The position numbers and the translations under genes were made by a program. Source: Streptomyces sp. NRRL S-1022 (GTDB lineage Bacteria > Actinomycetota > Actinomycetes > Streptomycetales > Streptomycetaceae). From it: DNA of 64,000 nucleotides. Location of the stretch: contig NZ_JOIU01000005.1 in the NCBI RefSeq assembly GCF_000720135.1, positions 248,001 to 312,000 on the forward strand, written 5' to 3'. The notes beneath the pieces were generated by a model. That model did no database searches. It had not been told where the DNA came from and saw only the letters and a list, made by a program, of their open reading frames with translations. Positions 34,420 to 42,115 of this stretch are shown here, in pieces. Within the stretch, counting starts at the first letter, position 1; each line of letters begins with the position of its first letter.

Positions 34420-35418
34420 ATGACAGAGGGAGAGAGAGGGCCCACACAGGAGGAGAAACCTACCTTTGGCGAGCGTTTCAAAAAGCTGACCGAACGCAAT
34501 CTGCCCTTGGTCGGGCTGCTCTACGTCAGCAGTGTCGTCACCGCGGTGAGCACTTTCATCACCGCATTCGTGACCGGCGGGCGCTGGTACCAGCAACACT
34601 TCCAATGGCAAGCGGGAGAGTACGCGAAGCTCGCCAAGCTGCACGCCGGTTACACCCTGCAGAAATTCGAGGAACAGCTGGGCCGGCCGTCCGTGCAGGT
34701 CTCGATCGGCAAGACGGAGTCGGGGGACCTCACGCAGAACACCTTTCAGCCCCGTAAGGAGTACTGGGTCGATGCCGTGACGGACCCCGACAAGCGTGTG
34801 GTCGCCTACGCGGTCACGTCCTGCAGCTCCGACTTCAATCCCTCCTTCACCTACTGGGACGGTGAACGGACGAGGACCGTTTCGTTGAACAGGACGCCAT
34901 TTTCCTCGGTGCTTTCGTCCGTCCTCGACGCGGGTACGGTAAAAGCCTTCTACAGCCCGACCTTCGCCCCGCACTACTATTACGGCATCCGGCCCGGGGA
35001 TGTCGCCACTGTCAACCGAGCCTACGCCTGGGGGCTGACGAACCTGTGCTCGTGGAAGGCGGTCAAGCCGACGCACGACTCCGCCGCCTGGAGCAAGTGG
35101 TTCGACAGCGAGATGCAACGGTTCACCACCGGCGGCTACATCCTTGTGATGCCGGCGAAGAAGGTCGACAAGGTGGGCAGGGACCTCATGTCCGAGTATG
35201 CCGTCAACACCTATGCCGAAACGGCTCCGGCCGTCGAATTCGACGTCTATCCCGACCAGATCGGTGTGAACCCCATGCTGATCCCGCCCGGTCTGTCGCA
35301 GCTGCCCTGGGCCGGTCCCCCGACGGAATCCACTTCTCGCACCTCGGGGCGAACAGGCCGCAGGCGCCGGGCCGTCCCGGTCAGTCCGCCGGTGGCAGTT
35401 CGCCCGAGCCGCGGGTGA
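34420..35418 (+). CDS. Orphan membrane-anchored protein of unknown function
   Basis: A 332-residue protein I do not recognise with confidence. One membrane helix near residues 29-52 (LPLVGLLYVSSVVTAVSTFI), then a soluble domain with FEEQLGRPSVQVS, YWVDAVTDPDKRVVAYAVTSCS and several Cys, Trp and Tyr residues. Codon use is visibly less GC-rich than in its neighbours, which suggests transfer. The last 35 residues are basic and low-complexity and overlap the 3' end of the LacI gene on the other strand by 38 bases, so the natural C-terminus may have been lost. Confidence 0.7.
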   Translation: MTEGERGPTQEEKPTFGERFKKLTERNLPLVGLLYVSSVVTAVSTFITAFVTGGRWYQQHFQWQAGEYAKLAKLHAGYTLQKFEEQLGRPSVQVSIGKTESGDLTQNTFQPRKEYWVDAVTDPDKRVVAYAVTSCSSDFNPSFTYWDGERTRTVSLNRTPFSSVLSSVLDAGTVKAFYSPTFAPHYYYGIRPGDVATVNRAYAWGLTNLCSWKAVKPTHDSAAWSKWFDSEMQRFTTGGYILVMPAKKVDKVGRDLMSEYAVNTYAETAPAVEFDVYPDQIGVNPMLIPPGLSQLPWAGPPTESTSRTSGRTGRRRRAVPVSPPVAVRPSRG

Positions 35419-36430
35419 TCAGGCGGGTCGGCAGTTCGATCCGGCCGGGGGCGAGGAGGGCGCCGTCCAGCCGGCGGAAGAGACGCTCGGCGGCGGTGCG
35501 GCCGAGGGCCGCGGCGTCCTGGGCGACGACCGTGACGCCCGGCTGGAGCAGGTCGGCCAGCTCGATGTCGTCGAAGCCGACGAACGAGACCCGGCGCGAC
35601 TGCTCGGCCAGGACCCGGATCACGGTGACCGTCACCCGGTTGTTGCCGGCGAAGACCGCGGTGACCGGATCGGGTCCGGACAGCATCTCCTCCGCGGCCC
35701 GGCGCACCCGCTCCGGGTTCGTCGCCCCGAGGGACATCCAGCGGTCCTCGACGGTTATGCCCGCGTCCTCCATGGCCGCCCGGTAGCCGCGCAGCCGCTC
35801 GGCCGCGGTGTGGATGCGGGGCATGTCGCCGATGAACCCGATCCGGCGGTGGCCGTGCGCGATGAGGTGGGCGACGCCGTCGCGGGCACCGCCGTGGTTG
35901 TCGGACAGCACCACGTCGGCGTCGATCCGGCCGGCCGGGCGGTCCACGAACACGGTCGCCACGCCGGCCCTGATCTCCGGCTCCAGATAGCGGTGGTCGT
36001 CACCGGCCGGGATCACCACGAGCCCGTCGACCCGGCGCGCGCACAGGGCCAGCGCCAGCTCCTGCTCACGCTCGGGGTCCTCGGCGCTGGAGCCGTTGAT
36101 CAGCAGGGCGCCGTGGGCGCGGGCCACCTCCTCCACCGCCCGGCTGAGCGGGCCGTAGAACGGGTCCGCGAGGTCCTCCAGGACCAGGCCGATGCTCGCC
36201 GTACGGCCCTTGCGCAGCACCCGCGCGCTGTCGTTGCGGCGGAAGCCGAGCGCCTCGATCGCCTCCTGCACCCGGCGCTCGGTGTCCGGGGTGACCCCGG
36301 GTTCGCCGTTGACCACGCGGGAGACCGTCTTGAGCCCGACTCCGGCGCGCGCCGCCACGTCCTTCATCGTCGGGCGGTTGCCGTACCGGTTCCCGGGAAG
36401 GCGGTCTGCGCGGCGGGTGGTCTCGGGCAC
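35381..36430 (-). CDS. LacI-family transcriptional regulator
   Basis: A 349-residue sugar-responsive repressor. The GTG at 36430 has AGGAC upstream; the longer frame would cross the promoter. The helix-turn-helix is TMKDVAARAGVGLKTVSRVVNGEPGV near residues 21-46, then the hinge NDSARVLRKGRTASIG and a periplasmic-binding-protein-like sugar domain. It is divergent from a ROK glucokinase, with a perfect 12-bp LacI-type palindrome between them, and an alpha-galactosidase gene lies just beyond. It therefore probably responds to a galactoside or glucose-type sugar. Confidence 0.93.
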   Translation of the reverse strand: MPETTRRADRLPGNRYGNRPTMKDVAARAGVGLKTVSRVVNGEPGVTPDTERRVQEAIEALGFRRNDSARVLRKGRTASIGLVLEDLADPFYGPLSRAVEEVARAHGALLINGSSAEDPEREQELALALCARRVDGLVVIPAGDDHRYLEPEIRAGVATVFVDRPAGRIDADVVLSDNHGGARDGVAHLIAHGHRRIGFIGDMPRIHTAAERLRGYRAAMEDAGITVEDRWMSLGATNPERVRRAAEEMLSGPDPVTAVFAGNNRVTVTVIRVLAEQSRRVSFVGFDDIELADLLQPGVTVVAQDAAALGRTAAERLFRRLDGALLAPGRIELPTRLITRGSGELPPAD

Positions 36431-36517
36431 GATGCTCTGTCCTGTCTCGTACGAGGGAGGTGCGGGTGCGGGGCGCGATGGGCTTGTATGAGGATGTGGC
36501 GTCGAGCATAGAGCCTG

Positions 36518-36529
36518 GACAACGTTGTC
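36518..36529. promoter_or_regulatory. LacI-type operator
   Basis: GACAACGTTGTC, a perfect 12-bp palindrome with the central CG of LacI-family sites, in the gap between the LacI gene (start 36430) and the ROK glucokinase (start 36633). Confidence 0.82.
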
Positions 36530-36632
36530 AGATGCGAGAGAGACTGTCCACCGCTGTCCCGGCCTGCGCCCCCACCGCTTGACCGGCTTTCCTTCTTCGG
36601 TTCTCAAGCTTCAACGGGGAGATCTGACTCTG

Positions 36633-37586
36633 ATGCACACCGACCTCGTGGCGGCCCTGGACATCGGCGGCACCAAGATCGCCGGCGCGCTGGTGGACGG
36701 CGACGGACGGATCCTGGCCCGGGCCCAGCGCGCCACGCCCGCCCGGCAGGATGGCGAAACGGTCATGCGGGCCGTGGCGGAGGTGCTCGGCGAACTCGCC
36801 GGGTCGCCCCTGTGGGGACGGGCGCGCTCGGTCGGCATCGGCAGCGCCGGTCCCGTGGACGCCTCGGCCGGCACCGTCAGCCCGGTGAACGTGCCGGGCT
36901 GGCGGGGCTTCCCGCTGGTCGACCGGGTCCGTGCGGTCACCGGGGGCCTGCCGGTGGAGCTGATCGGCGACGGGGTCGCGATCACCGCGGCCGAGCACTG
37001 GCAGGGAGCGGCGCGCGGGCACGACAACGCGCTGTGCATGGTGGTCTCCACGGGCGTCGGCGGCGGCCTGGTCCTGGACGGGCGGCTGCGCCCCGGACCG
37101 ACCGGGAACGCCGGACACATCGGGCACATCAGCGTCGACCTCGACGGCGATCCCTGCCCGTGCGGTTCCCGCGGCTGTGTGGAGCGCATCGCCAGTGGCC
37201 CCAACATCGCCCGCCGGGCGCTGGAACAGGGCTGGCTCCCCGGCCCCGACGGTGACACCTCGGCCGCCGCGGTGGCCGCCGCCGCCCGCGCGGGCGATCC
37301 GGTCGCCGTGGCCTCCTTCGAGCGGGCCGCGCAGGCGCTGGCCGCCGGGATCGCGGCCACCGCGACCCTGGTCGAGATCGACATAGCGGTGATCGGCGGG
37401 GGTGTCGGCAAGGCGGGTGACGTCCTGTTCACGCCGCTGCGCAAGGCCCTCACCGACTACGCGACCCTGTCCTTCGTGCAGCGGCTCACCGTCGTGCCCG
37501 CGCAGACGGGCACCGACGCGGGCCTGGTCGGCGCCGCGGCGGCAGCCCTGGCCCGCACCCCGGGGGTGCCGGCGGCGAGCCACTAG
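36633..37586 (+). CDS. ROK-family sugar kinase (glucokinase-like)
   Basis: A 317-residue ATP-dependent kinase that phosphorylates glucose or a related sugar. The ATG at 36633 starts MHTDLVAALDIGGTK, with the ATP-binding LDIGGTKIAGA at residues 8-18. STGVGGGLVLDG is near 144-155 and the zinc-site C-x-C-G-x-x-G-C-x-E is present as CPCGSRGCVE near 174-183. The usual NDAN at the catalytic Asp is changed to GDGV, keeping the Asp. There is no DNA-binding domain. LacI control through the upstream palindrome is likely. Confidence 0.9.
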   Translation: MHTDLVAALDIGGTKIAGALVDGDGRILARAQRATPARQDGETVMRAVAEVLGELAGSPLWGRARSVGIGSAGPVDASAGTVSPVNVPGWRGFPLVDRVRAVTGGLPVELIGDGVAITAAEHWQGAARGHDNALCMVVSTGVGGGLVLDGRLRPGPTGNAGHIGHISVDLDGDPCPCGSRGCVERIASGPNIARRALEQGWLPGPDGDTSAAAVAAAARAGDPVAVASFERAAQALAAGIAATATLVEIDIAVIGGGVGKAGDVLFTPLRKALTDYATLSFVQRLTVVPAQTGTDAGLVGAAAAALARTPGVPAASH

Positions 37587-37604
37587 GGGCCGCCCCGGGC
37601 GGTC

Positions 37605-37630
37605 GCGGGGCCGGGGTTGCCCGGCCCCGC
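37605..37630. terminator. Terminator between ROK kinase and alpha-galactosidase
   Basis: GCGGGGCCGGG (37605-37615), loop GTTG, CCCGGCCCCGC (37620-37630): a perfect 11-bp stem placed between two convergent genes, so it can serve both. Confidence 0.82.
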
Positions 37631-37644
37631 CGCAGCGGCGCGGT

Positions 37645-39675
37645 TCAGCAGACGAGCCGTGCGTTCGCCCAGTCTGCGTGGTCCGAGTCGATGCCGTCGC
37701 CGCCGTCGGTGACGACGAGCCGGACCACCTGGGCACCGGTGACGTCGGCGGTGAGCGGCCGGGCCGGCATGGCGTTGGTCAGGACGCCGGTGGACGCGGC
37801 CTTCGTGCCGTCCGCCCAGATCTCGAAGGCGACGGTGCCCTTCGTGTCCTTCTCGTCGTCCACGCCGACGTCCGCGGTGACCTTCTCGCAGGCCTTGCCG
37901 GTGTAGAAGGCGATGTCGCTGAGCGCGTGGACGCCGAGCCCCTTGGCGTACACCGTGCCGCCGACGGTGAGCGGGTGTCCGTCGCCGGCGGCGTTCTCCC
38001 CGTTGCTGCTGTCGCGTTCCACCGGCCCCCAGCCGCTGGTCGCCGACAGCCAGGGCAGGTCGCCGAGGTACGAGGTCCCGCCGGGCGGCGGCACGACGAC
38101 GGACGCGGTCAGCGGGACCTCGCCGGTGACCGCCGTCCCGGACGGTGAGCGGTAGCGGGTGCGCAGGGTGAGGCCGTAGGAGCCGGTCGGGGTGCCGGCC
38201 GGGGCGGTCACCCGCCAGTCGGTGCGCAGCGTGCCGCCGGTGGGGAGGGCGGCTGCCGTGGTCGCCGAGGCGGCCCGTACCGTCCAGCCGGCGGGGCCGG
38301 TCAGTGCCACGGACACCTGCTGCGCGGGCGTGCGGCCGAGGTCGGTGACGGTGCTGGTCAGCGTGGTCGGGGCGGCCGCCTCCAGCAGGGGGCTGCTGTC
38401 CAGGCCGAGTTCGACGGCGGGCGGCTGGGCGGCCCAGCGCGGGTCGGCCTGGACGCGCAGCAGGACCGTGCCGTGGGCGGGGACGGTGGCGGCGATGGTG
38501 CCGGCGGTGTTGTACGTGCGGTGCTGCCACAGGTCGCGCAGGGTGTAGCCGTCGGCGGCGGGCAGGCCGACGGCGCCGGCACCGGTGGCGATCCGCTGTG
38601 CGGTGCCGGACTCGTTGAACAGGGCCACCGCGCGGCTGCCGTCCTTCATCTCCTTGGCGACGACCCAGCGTCCGCCCGCGGAGGAGACCACCGTGCCCTG
38701 CTTGCCGAGCGGGTCCTGGTCGACGGCGACGACCTCCTTGTTGCCCAGGATGTCGTAAGTGGCCTGGGAGGCCTTGCGCAGGTCGGTGCCGATGAGCAGC
38801 GGGGCGGCCATGACCGACCAGAGCGAGAAGTGCGAGCGGTACTCGGTGTCGGTCATGCCGCCGTTGCCGACCTCCAGCATGTCGGGGTCGTTCCAGTGGC
38901 CCGGGCCGGCGTTCGGCGCCAGCGGCAGGTTCTGCTTGAGGATCGACAGCATCGAACTCCAGCTGTCGCTGATGTCCCCGGTGGTCCGCCACAGGTGGCC
39001 GACGTCGGCGGCCCACTCCCAGGGCTTGTTCTCGCCCCATTCGCAGATGCTGTAGACGATGGGGCGGCCGGTCGCCTTCAGCGCGTCCCGCATGGTGCGG
39101 TAGCGCTGCCGGGCGTCCACGCCCTGGTTATTGCAGTTGTCGTACTTCAGGTAGTCGACGCCCCAGTCGGCGAACTGCCGTGCGTCGCTGTACTCGTGGC
39201 CCAGGGCGCCCGGGAAGCCGGCGCTGTTGCAGGTCTTGGTGCCGGCGCTGGTGTAGATGCCGAGCTTGAGCCCCTTGGCGTGGACGTAGTCGGCGACCGC
39301 CTTGATCCCGTTGGGGAAGCGCGCGGGGTCGGGCACCAGTCTGCCGTCGGCGTCGCGGTTCGGCAGGGCCCAGCAGTCGTCCAGGTTGACGTACTGGTAG
39401 CCCGCGTCCTTCAGGCCCTTCTGGACGAAGAGGTCCGCGATGCCCTTGACCATGGACTCGTTGAACTCGGCACGGCAGTGCGTGGAGTTCCAGTTGTTGA
39501 AGCCCATCGGCGGGGTGAGGGCGAGCCCGTCGGCCAGGGCGGGGGAGGCCGGTACCGCCGGGGTTGCGGCGGGGGCCGCCGACGCGGGGGTGGCGAGGCC
39601 CGCCGCGCACAGCAGCCCCGCGGTGAGCGCCGCGGCCAGTCCTCGGGGTGTGGTGCGGGTGTGAGGGTGACGCAT
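37645..39675 (-). CDS. Secreted alpha-galactosidase, GH27, with C-terminal NPCBM domain
   Basis: A 676-residue exported glycosidase that removes terminal alpha-linked galactose. The ATG at 39675 has GGAGGAACG upstream. Signal peptide residues 1-34 end in TPASAA. The GH27 barrel opens with LTPPMGFNNWN; the nucleophile Asp is in DYLKYDNC near residue 175 and the acid/base Asp in GHWNDPDML near 260. A linker domain follows, then an NPCBM sugar-binding domain (about residues 530-676) with YAKGLGVHALSDIAFYTG. With the LacI gene and the ROK kinase it suggests a galactoside-use locus; no transporter is present. Confidence 0.94.
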   Translation of the reverse strand: MRHPHTRTTPRGLAAALTAGLLCAAGLATPASAAPAATPAVPASPALADGLALTPPMGFNNWNSTHCRAEFNESMVKGIADLFVQKGLKDAGYQYVNLDDCWALPNRDADGRLVPDPARFPNGIKAVADYVHAKGLKLGIYTSAGTKTCNSAGFPGALGHEYSDARQFADWGVDYLKYDNCNNQGVDARQRYRTMRDALKATGRPIVYSICEWGENKPWEWAADVGHLWRTTGDISDSWSSMLSILKQNLPLAPNAGPGHWNDPDMLEVGNGGMTDTEYRSHFSLWSVMAAPLLIGTDLRKASQATYDILGNKEVVAVDQDPLGKQGTVVSSAGGRWVVAKEMKDGSRAVALFNESGTAQRIATGAGAVGLPAADGYTLRDLWQHRTYNTAGTIAATVPAHGTVLLRVQADPRWAAQPPAVELGLDSSPLLEAAAPTTLTSTVTDLGRTPAQQVSVALTGPAGWTVRAASATTAAALPTGGTLRTDWRVTAPAGTPTGSYGLTLRTRYRSPSGTAVTGEVPLTASVVVPPPGGTSYLGDLPWLSATSGWGPVERDSSNGENAAGDGHPLTVGGTVYAKGLGVHALSDIAFYTGKACEKVTADVGVDDEKDTKGTVAFEIWADGTKAASTGVLTNAMPARPLTADVTGAQVVRLVVTDGGDGIDSDHADWANARLVC

Positions 39676-39967
39676 CGTTGACGTTCCTCCGACTCGCGAA
39701 ACCAGGATGACGGCATGTACGCGTCATCGGTGCGCGTTTACGGTAGGACGTGTCGGAGTGTGTTGGAAGAGGGGTGCGCAGATCGAATTCGACCGTTCGG
39801 AAGTGTTCGTTCGGGCTGCGGCCGGGTCGGACGAGGCGCGGGTGGCGCCGGGCTGCCCGGACCCTGTCCGCCGGCCGATCACCGGGCCACGGGGTGTGGC
39901 GCAGCCGGCCGGGCCGGAAACGCGGTGTCCCGCGTGACTCCCGGCCCTCCGCGCAGTTGTTCAGCGC

Positions 39968-40159
39968 ATGAAGAAGCGCAGCATGCTCGCCATCGCCACC
40001 CTCGCCGCCGGATTCGTCGTGGCCGCCGTCACCCCGTCCCACGCGGCGGACGAGCGTCCCCGCGGCGACCTCAACGTCTCGGACACCCTCGACTCGGCCG
40101 GCCACCTCGTCGCCCAGGACAGCCTGGACGTCGACCACGGCACCCCCGGACACGAGTAA
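39968..40159 (+). CDS. Small secreted protein (63 residues)
   Basis: A short exported protein. Residues 1-26 are a good signal peptide (MKKRSMLAIATLAAGFVVAA, cleavage after SHA), and the mature part is about 37 residues, acidic, with DLNVSDTLDSAGHLVAQDSLDVDHG. There is no clear ribosome-binding site. Unrecognised; the internal near-repeat of DSAGH and DSLDV is weak. A hairpin follows its stop. Confidence 0.6.
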   Translation: MKKRSMLAIATLAAGFVVAAVTPSHAADERPRGDLNVSDTLDSAGHLVAQDSLDVDHGTPGHE

Positions 40160-40180
40160 CCCCCGAGGCGCACGGTGTGC

Positions 40181-40213
40181 GTGCCGGTGTCCCCGCCGCA
40201 GGGGCGCCGGCAC
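40181..40213 (+). terminator. Hairpin after small secreted protein
   Basis: GTGCCGG (40181-40187) pairs with CCGGCAC (40207-40213), with an inner CCCC (40191-40194) and GGGG (40201-40204) pair. It lies 22 bases past the stop codon. Confidence 0.6.
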
Positions 40214-40311
40214 TGCCGTGTGCGCACGCACAGGCACCCTCAACGGCGGGGGGTTTCCGTGGCAGGGTGGAGCGGGCAAGCCTCAGGGGGCCAACACAAG
40301 AGGGGGAGTCC

Positions 40312-41355
40312 GTGACCGTCGTCTGGATCAACGGCGCGTTCGGTGCGGGGAAGACCACCACCGCACGTGAACTGATCGAACTGATCCCGAACAGCGTGCT
40401 CTTCGACCCCGAGGTCGTCGGCGGGGCGCTCACGCACCTGCTGCCGCCCAAGCGCCTCGCCGAGGCCGGCGACTTCCAGGACCTGCCGATCTGGCGCCGG
40501 CTGGTGGTCGACACCGCCGCCGCGATGCTCGCCGAGCTGGGCGGCACCCTGGTGGTGCCCATGACCCTGCTCCGTCAGGAGTACCGCGACGAGATCTTCG
40601 GCGGCCTCGCCGCCCGCCGGATCACCGTGCACCATCTGCTGCTCGCCCCGGCCGAAACGATCCTGCGCGAGCGGATAGCCGGGCGGGAGATCCCGCCCGA
40701 CCTGCCCGACGGCGAGATGCGCGTACAGCAGTGGTCGTACGACCACATAGAGCCCTACCGTGCCGCCCTCGCCTCCTGGCTCACCGCGGACGCCCACCCG
40801 GTCGACACCAGCGCGCTCACCCCGTACGAGACCGCCGTCCGCATCGCCGACGCCGTCGCCGGCGGTGCCGTACCCGCCTGCGACATCGTGCAGACCCCGG
40901 AGCCGACCGCCGAGACGCTCGCCGCCGGGGTGCTGCTCTTCGACGAGCAGGACCGTGTGCTGCTGGTCGACCCCACCTACAAGCCCGGCTGGGAGTTCCC
41001 CGGCGGCGTGGTCGAGCGGGGCGAGGCGCCGGCCCGCGCCGGGATGCGCGAGGTCGCCGAGGAGACCGGGATACGGCTGCGGGAGGTGCCCCGGCTGCTC
41101 GTCGTGGACTGGGAGCGGCCCGCCCCGCCCGGGTTCGGCGGGCTGCGGCTGCTGTTCGACGGCGGCCGGCTGGAGTCCGGCGAGGCGTCCCGGGTGCTGC
41201 TGCCCGGACCGGAGCTGCGCGGCTGGCGGTTCGCCACGGAACAGGAGGCCGCCGCGATGCTGCCACCGGTCCGCTACGAACGCCTGCGCTGGGCCCTGCG
41301 CGCCCGGGAGCGGGGCTCCGCGCTCTACCTGGAGGCGGGCGTCCCGGTCGGCTGA
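40312..41355 (+). CDS. P-loop kinase-like domain fused to NUDIX hydrolase
   Basis: A 347-residue two-domain protein. The GTG at 40312 has GAGGGGGAG upstream. Residues 1-185 are a P-loop NTPase with Walker A GAFGAGKTTTA at residues 7-17. Residues about 195-347 are a NUDIX domain with the complete box G-x5-E-x7-REVAEETGI (GVVERGEAPARAGMREVAEE region, about 232-255). NUDIX enzymes hydrolyse nucleoside diphosphates linked to another group. The combination suggests nucleotide salvage or repair of a modified nucleotide, but the substrate is unknown. It converges on and overlaps the MBL-fold gene by 31 bases. Confidence 0.85.
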   Translation: MTVVWINGAFGAGKTTTARELIELIPNSVLFDPEVVGGALTHLLPPKRLAEAGDFQDLPIWRRLVVDTAAAMLAELGGTLVVPMTLLRQEYRDEIFGGLAARRITVHHLLLAPAETILRERIAGREIPPDLPDGEMRVQQWSYDHIEPYRAALASWLTADAHPVDTSALTPYETAVRIADAVAGGAVPACDIVQTPEPTAETLAAGVLLFDEQDRVLLVDPTYKPGWEFPGGVVERGEAPARAGMREVAEETGIRLREVPRLLVVDWERPAPPGFGGLRLLFDGGRLESGEASRVLLPGPELRGWRFATEQEAAAMLPPVRYERLRWALRARERGSALYLEAGVPVG

Positions 41356-42053
41356 CCCGGCGCCCCGGCGATCGCGCGGAGCGCGGCGGCGGCGCCGCCC
41401 AGCACCGGGTCGCCGTGGCCGAAGCAGGCCACCTCCGCGCCGAGGTCCGCCAACCGGCCCACGGACGCGAGGAGTTGCCGCCCGTCCAGGTTGAACACGC
41501 CCGGTATCGGGACGCCGTCGACCGACGCCACCGTGTCCCCGGTGAACAGCACGCCCTCGGCGGGCAGGAACAGCGCGATGCTGCCGTCCGTGTGCCCGGG
41601 GACGTGGACCACGCGGGCGCCCCCGCCGAAACCGAGTACGTCCCCGTCCGTCACCTCGGTGACCGAGGACGGCGGCAGCGGCGGTCCCTCGGGCAGCTGC
41701 CGGGCCGCCTCCGCGTGGATCGGCAGCTCCCACTCCTCGAACCGCGGCGGCGGACCGGGCCGTTCACCGCGGACGAACGGTGCGTCCAGGGAGTGCGCGA
41801 GCACCTCGGCCCCGCTCAGTGCGGCGAACTCGCCCGCGGCGCCCACGTGGTCCTCGTGGAAGTGGGTCAGCACCACACGTCGTACGTCCTGCGGGACGCG
41901 GCCCAGCGCGGTGATCGCGTCGGCGATCGCCCGGCCGCAGCCGATCGTGCCCGCGTCGATCAGGGTCAGCTCTGCGTCGTCGCTCCAGAGGTAGGCCTGG
42001 CCGACCGGGAAGCGCAACAGGTGCAGGCGGGGCAGCAGTCCGATGACATCCAT
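41325..42053 (-). CDS. MBL-fold metallo-hydrolase
   Basis: A 242-residue metallo-beta-lactamase-fold protein. The ATG at 42053 is the sensible start. The metal motif THFHEDHVG near residues 62-70 (HxHxDH), the later His in VHVPGHTDGS, Asp in LFTGDTV and His in CFGHGDPV are all present. No signal peptide, so a cytoplasmic glyoxalase II-like, lactonase or similar esterase is more likely than a beta-lactamase. Its 3' end overlaps the NUDIX gene on the other strand. Confidence 0.9.
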   Translation of the reverse strand: MDVIGLLPRLHLLRFPVGQAYLWSDDAELTLIDAGTIGCGRAIADAITALGRVPQDVRRVVLTHFHEDHVGAAGEFAALSGAEVLAHSLDAPFVRGERPGPPPRFEEWELPIHAEAARQLPEGPPLPPSSVTEVTDGDVLGFGGGARVVHVPGHTDGSIALFLPAEGVLFTGDTVASVDGVPIPGVFNLDGRQLLASVGRLADLGAEVACFGHGDPVLGGAAAALRAIAGAPGQPTGTPASR

Positions 42054-42115
42054 GCGCCGACCGTAGGCAGGGCCCCCGTCCGGGGACGAGGGCCCTCTGC
42101 CGCGGGCAGAACGGT

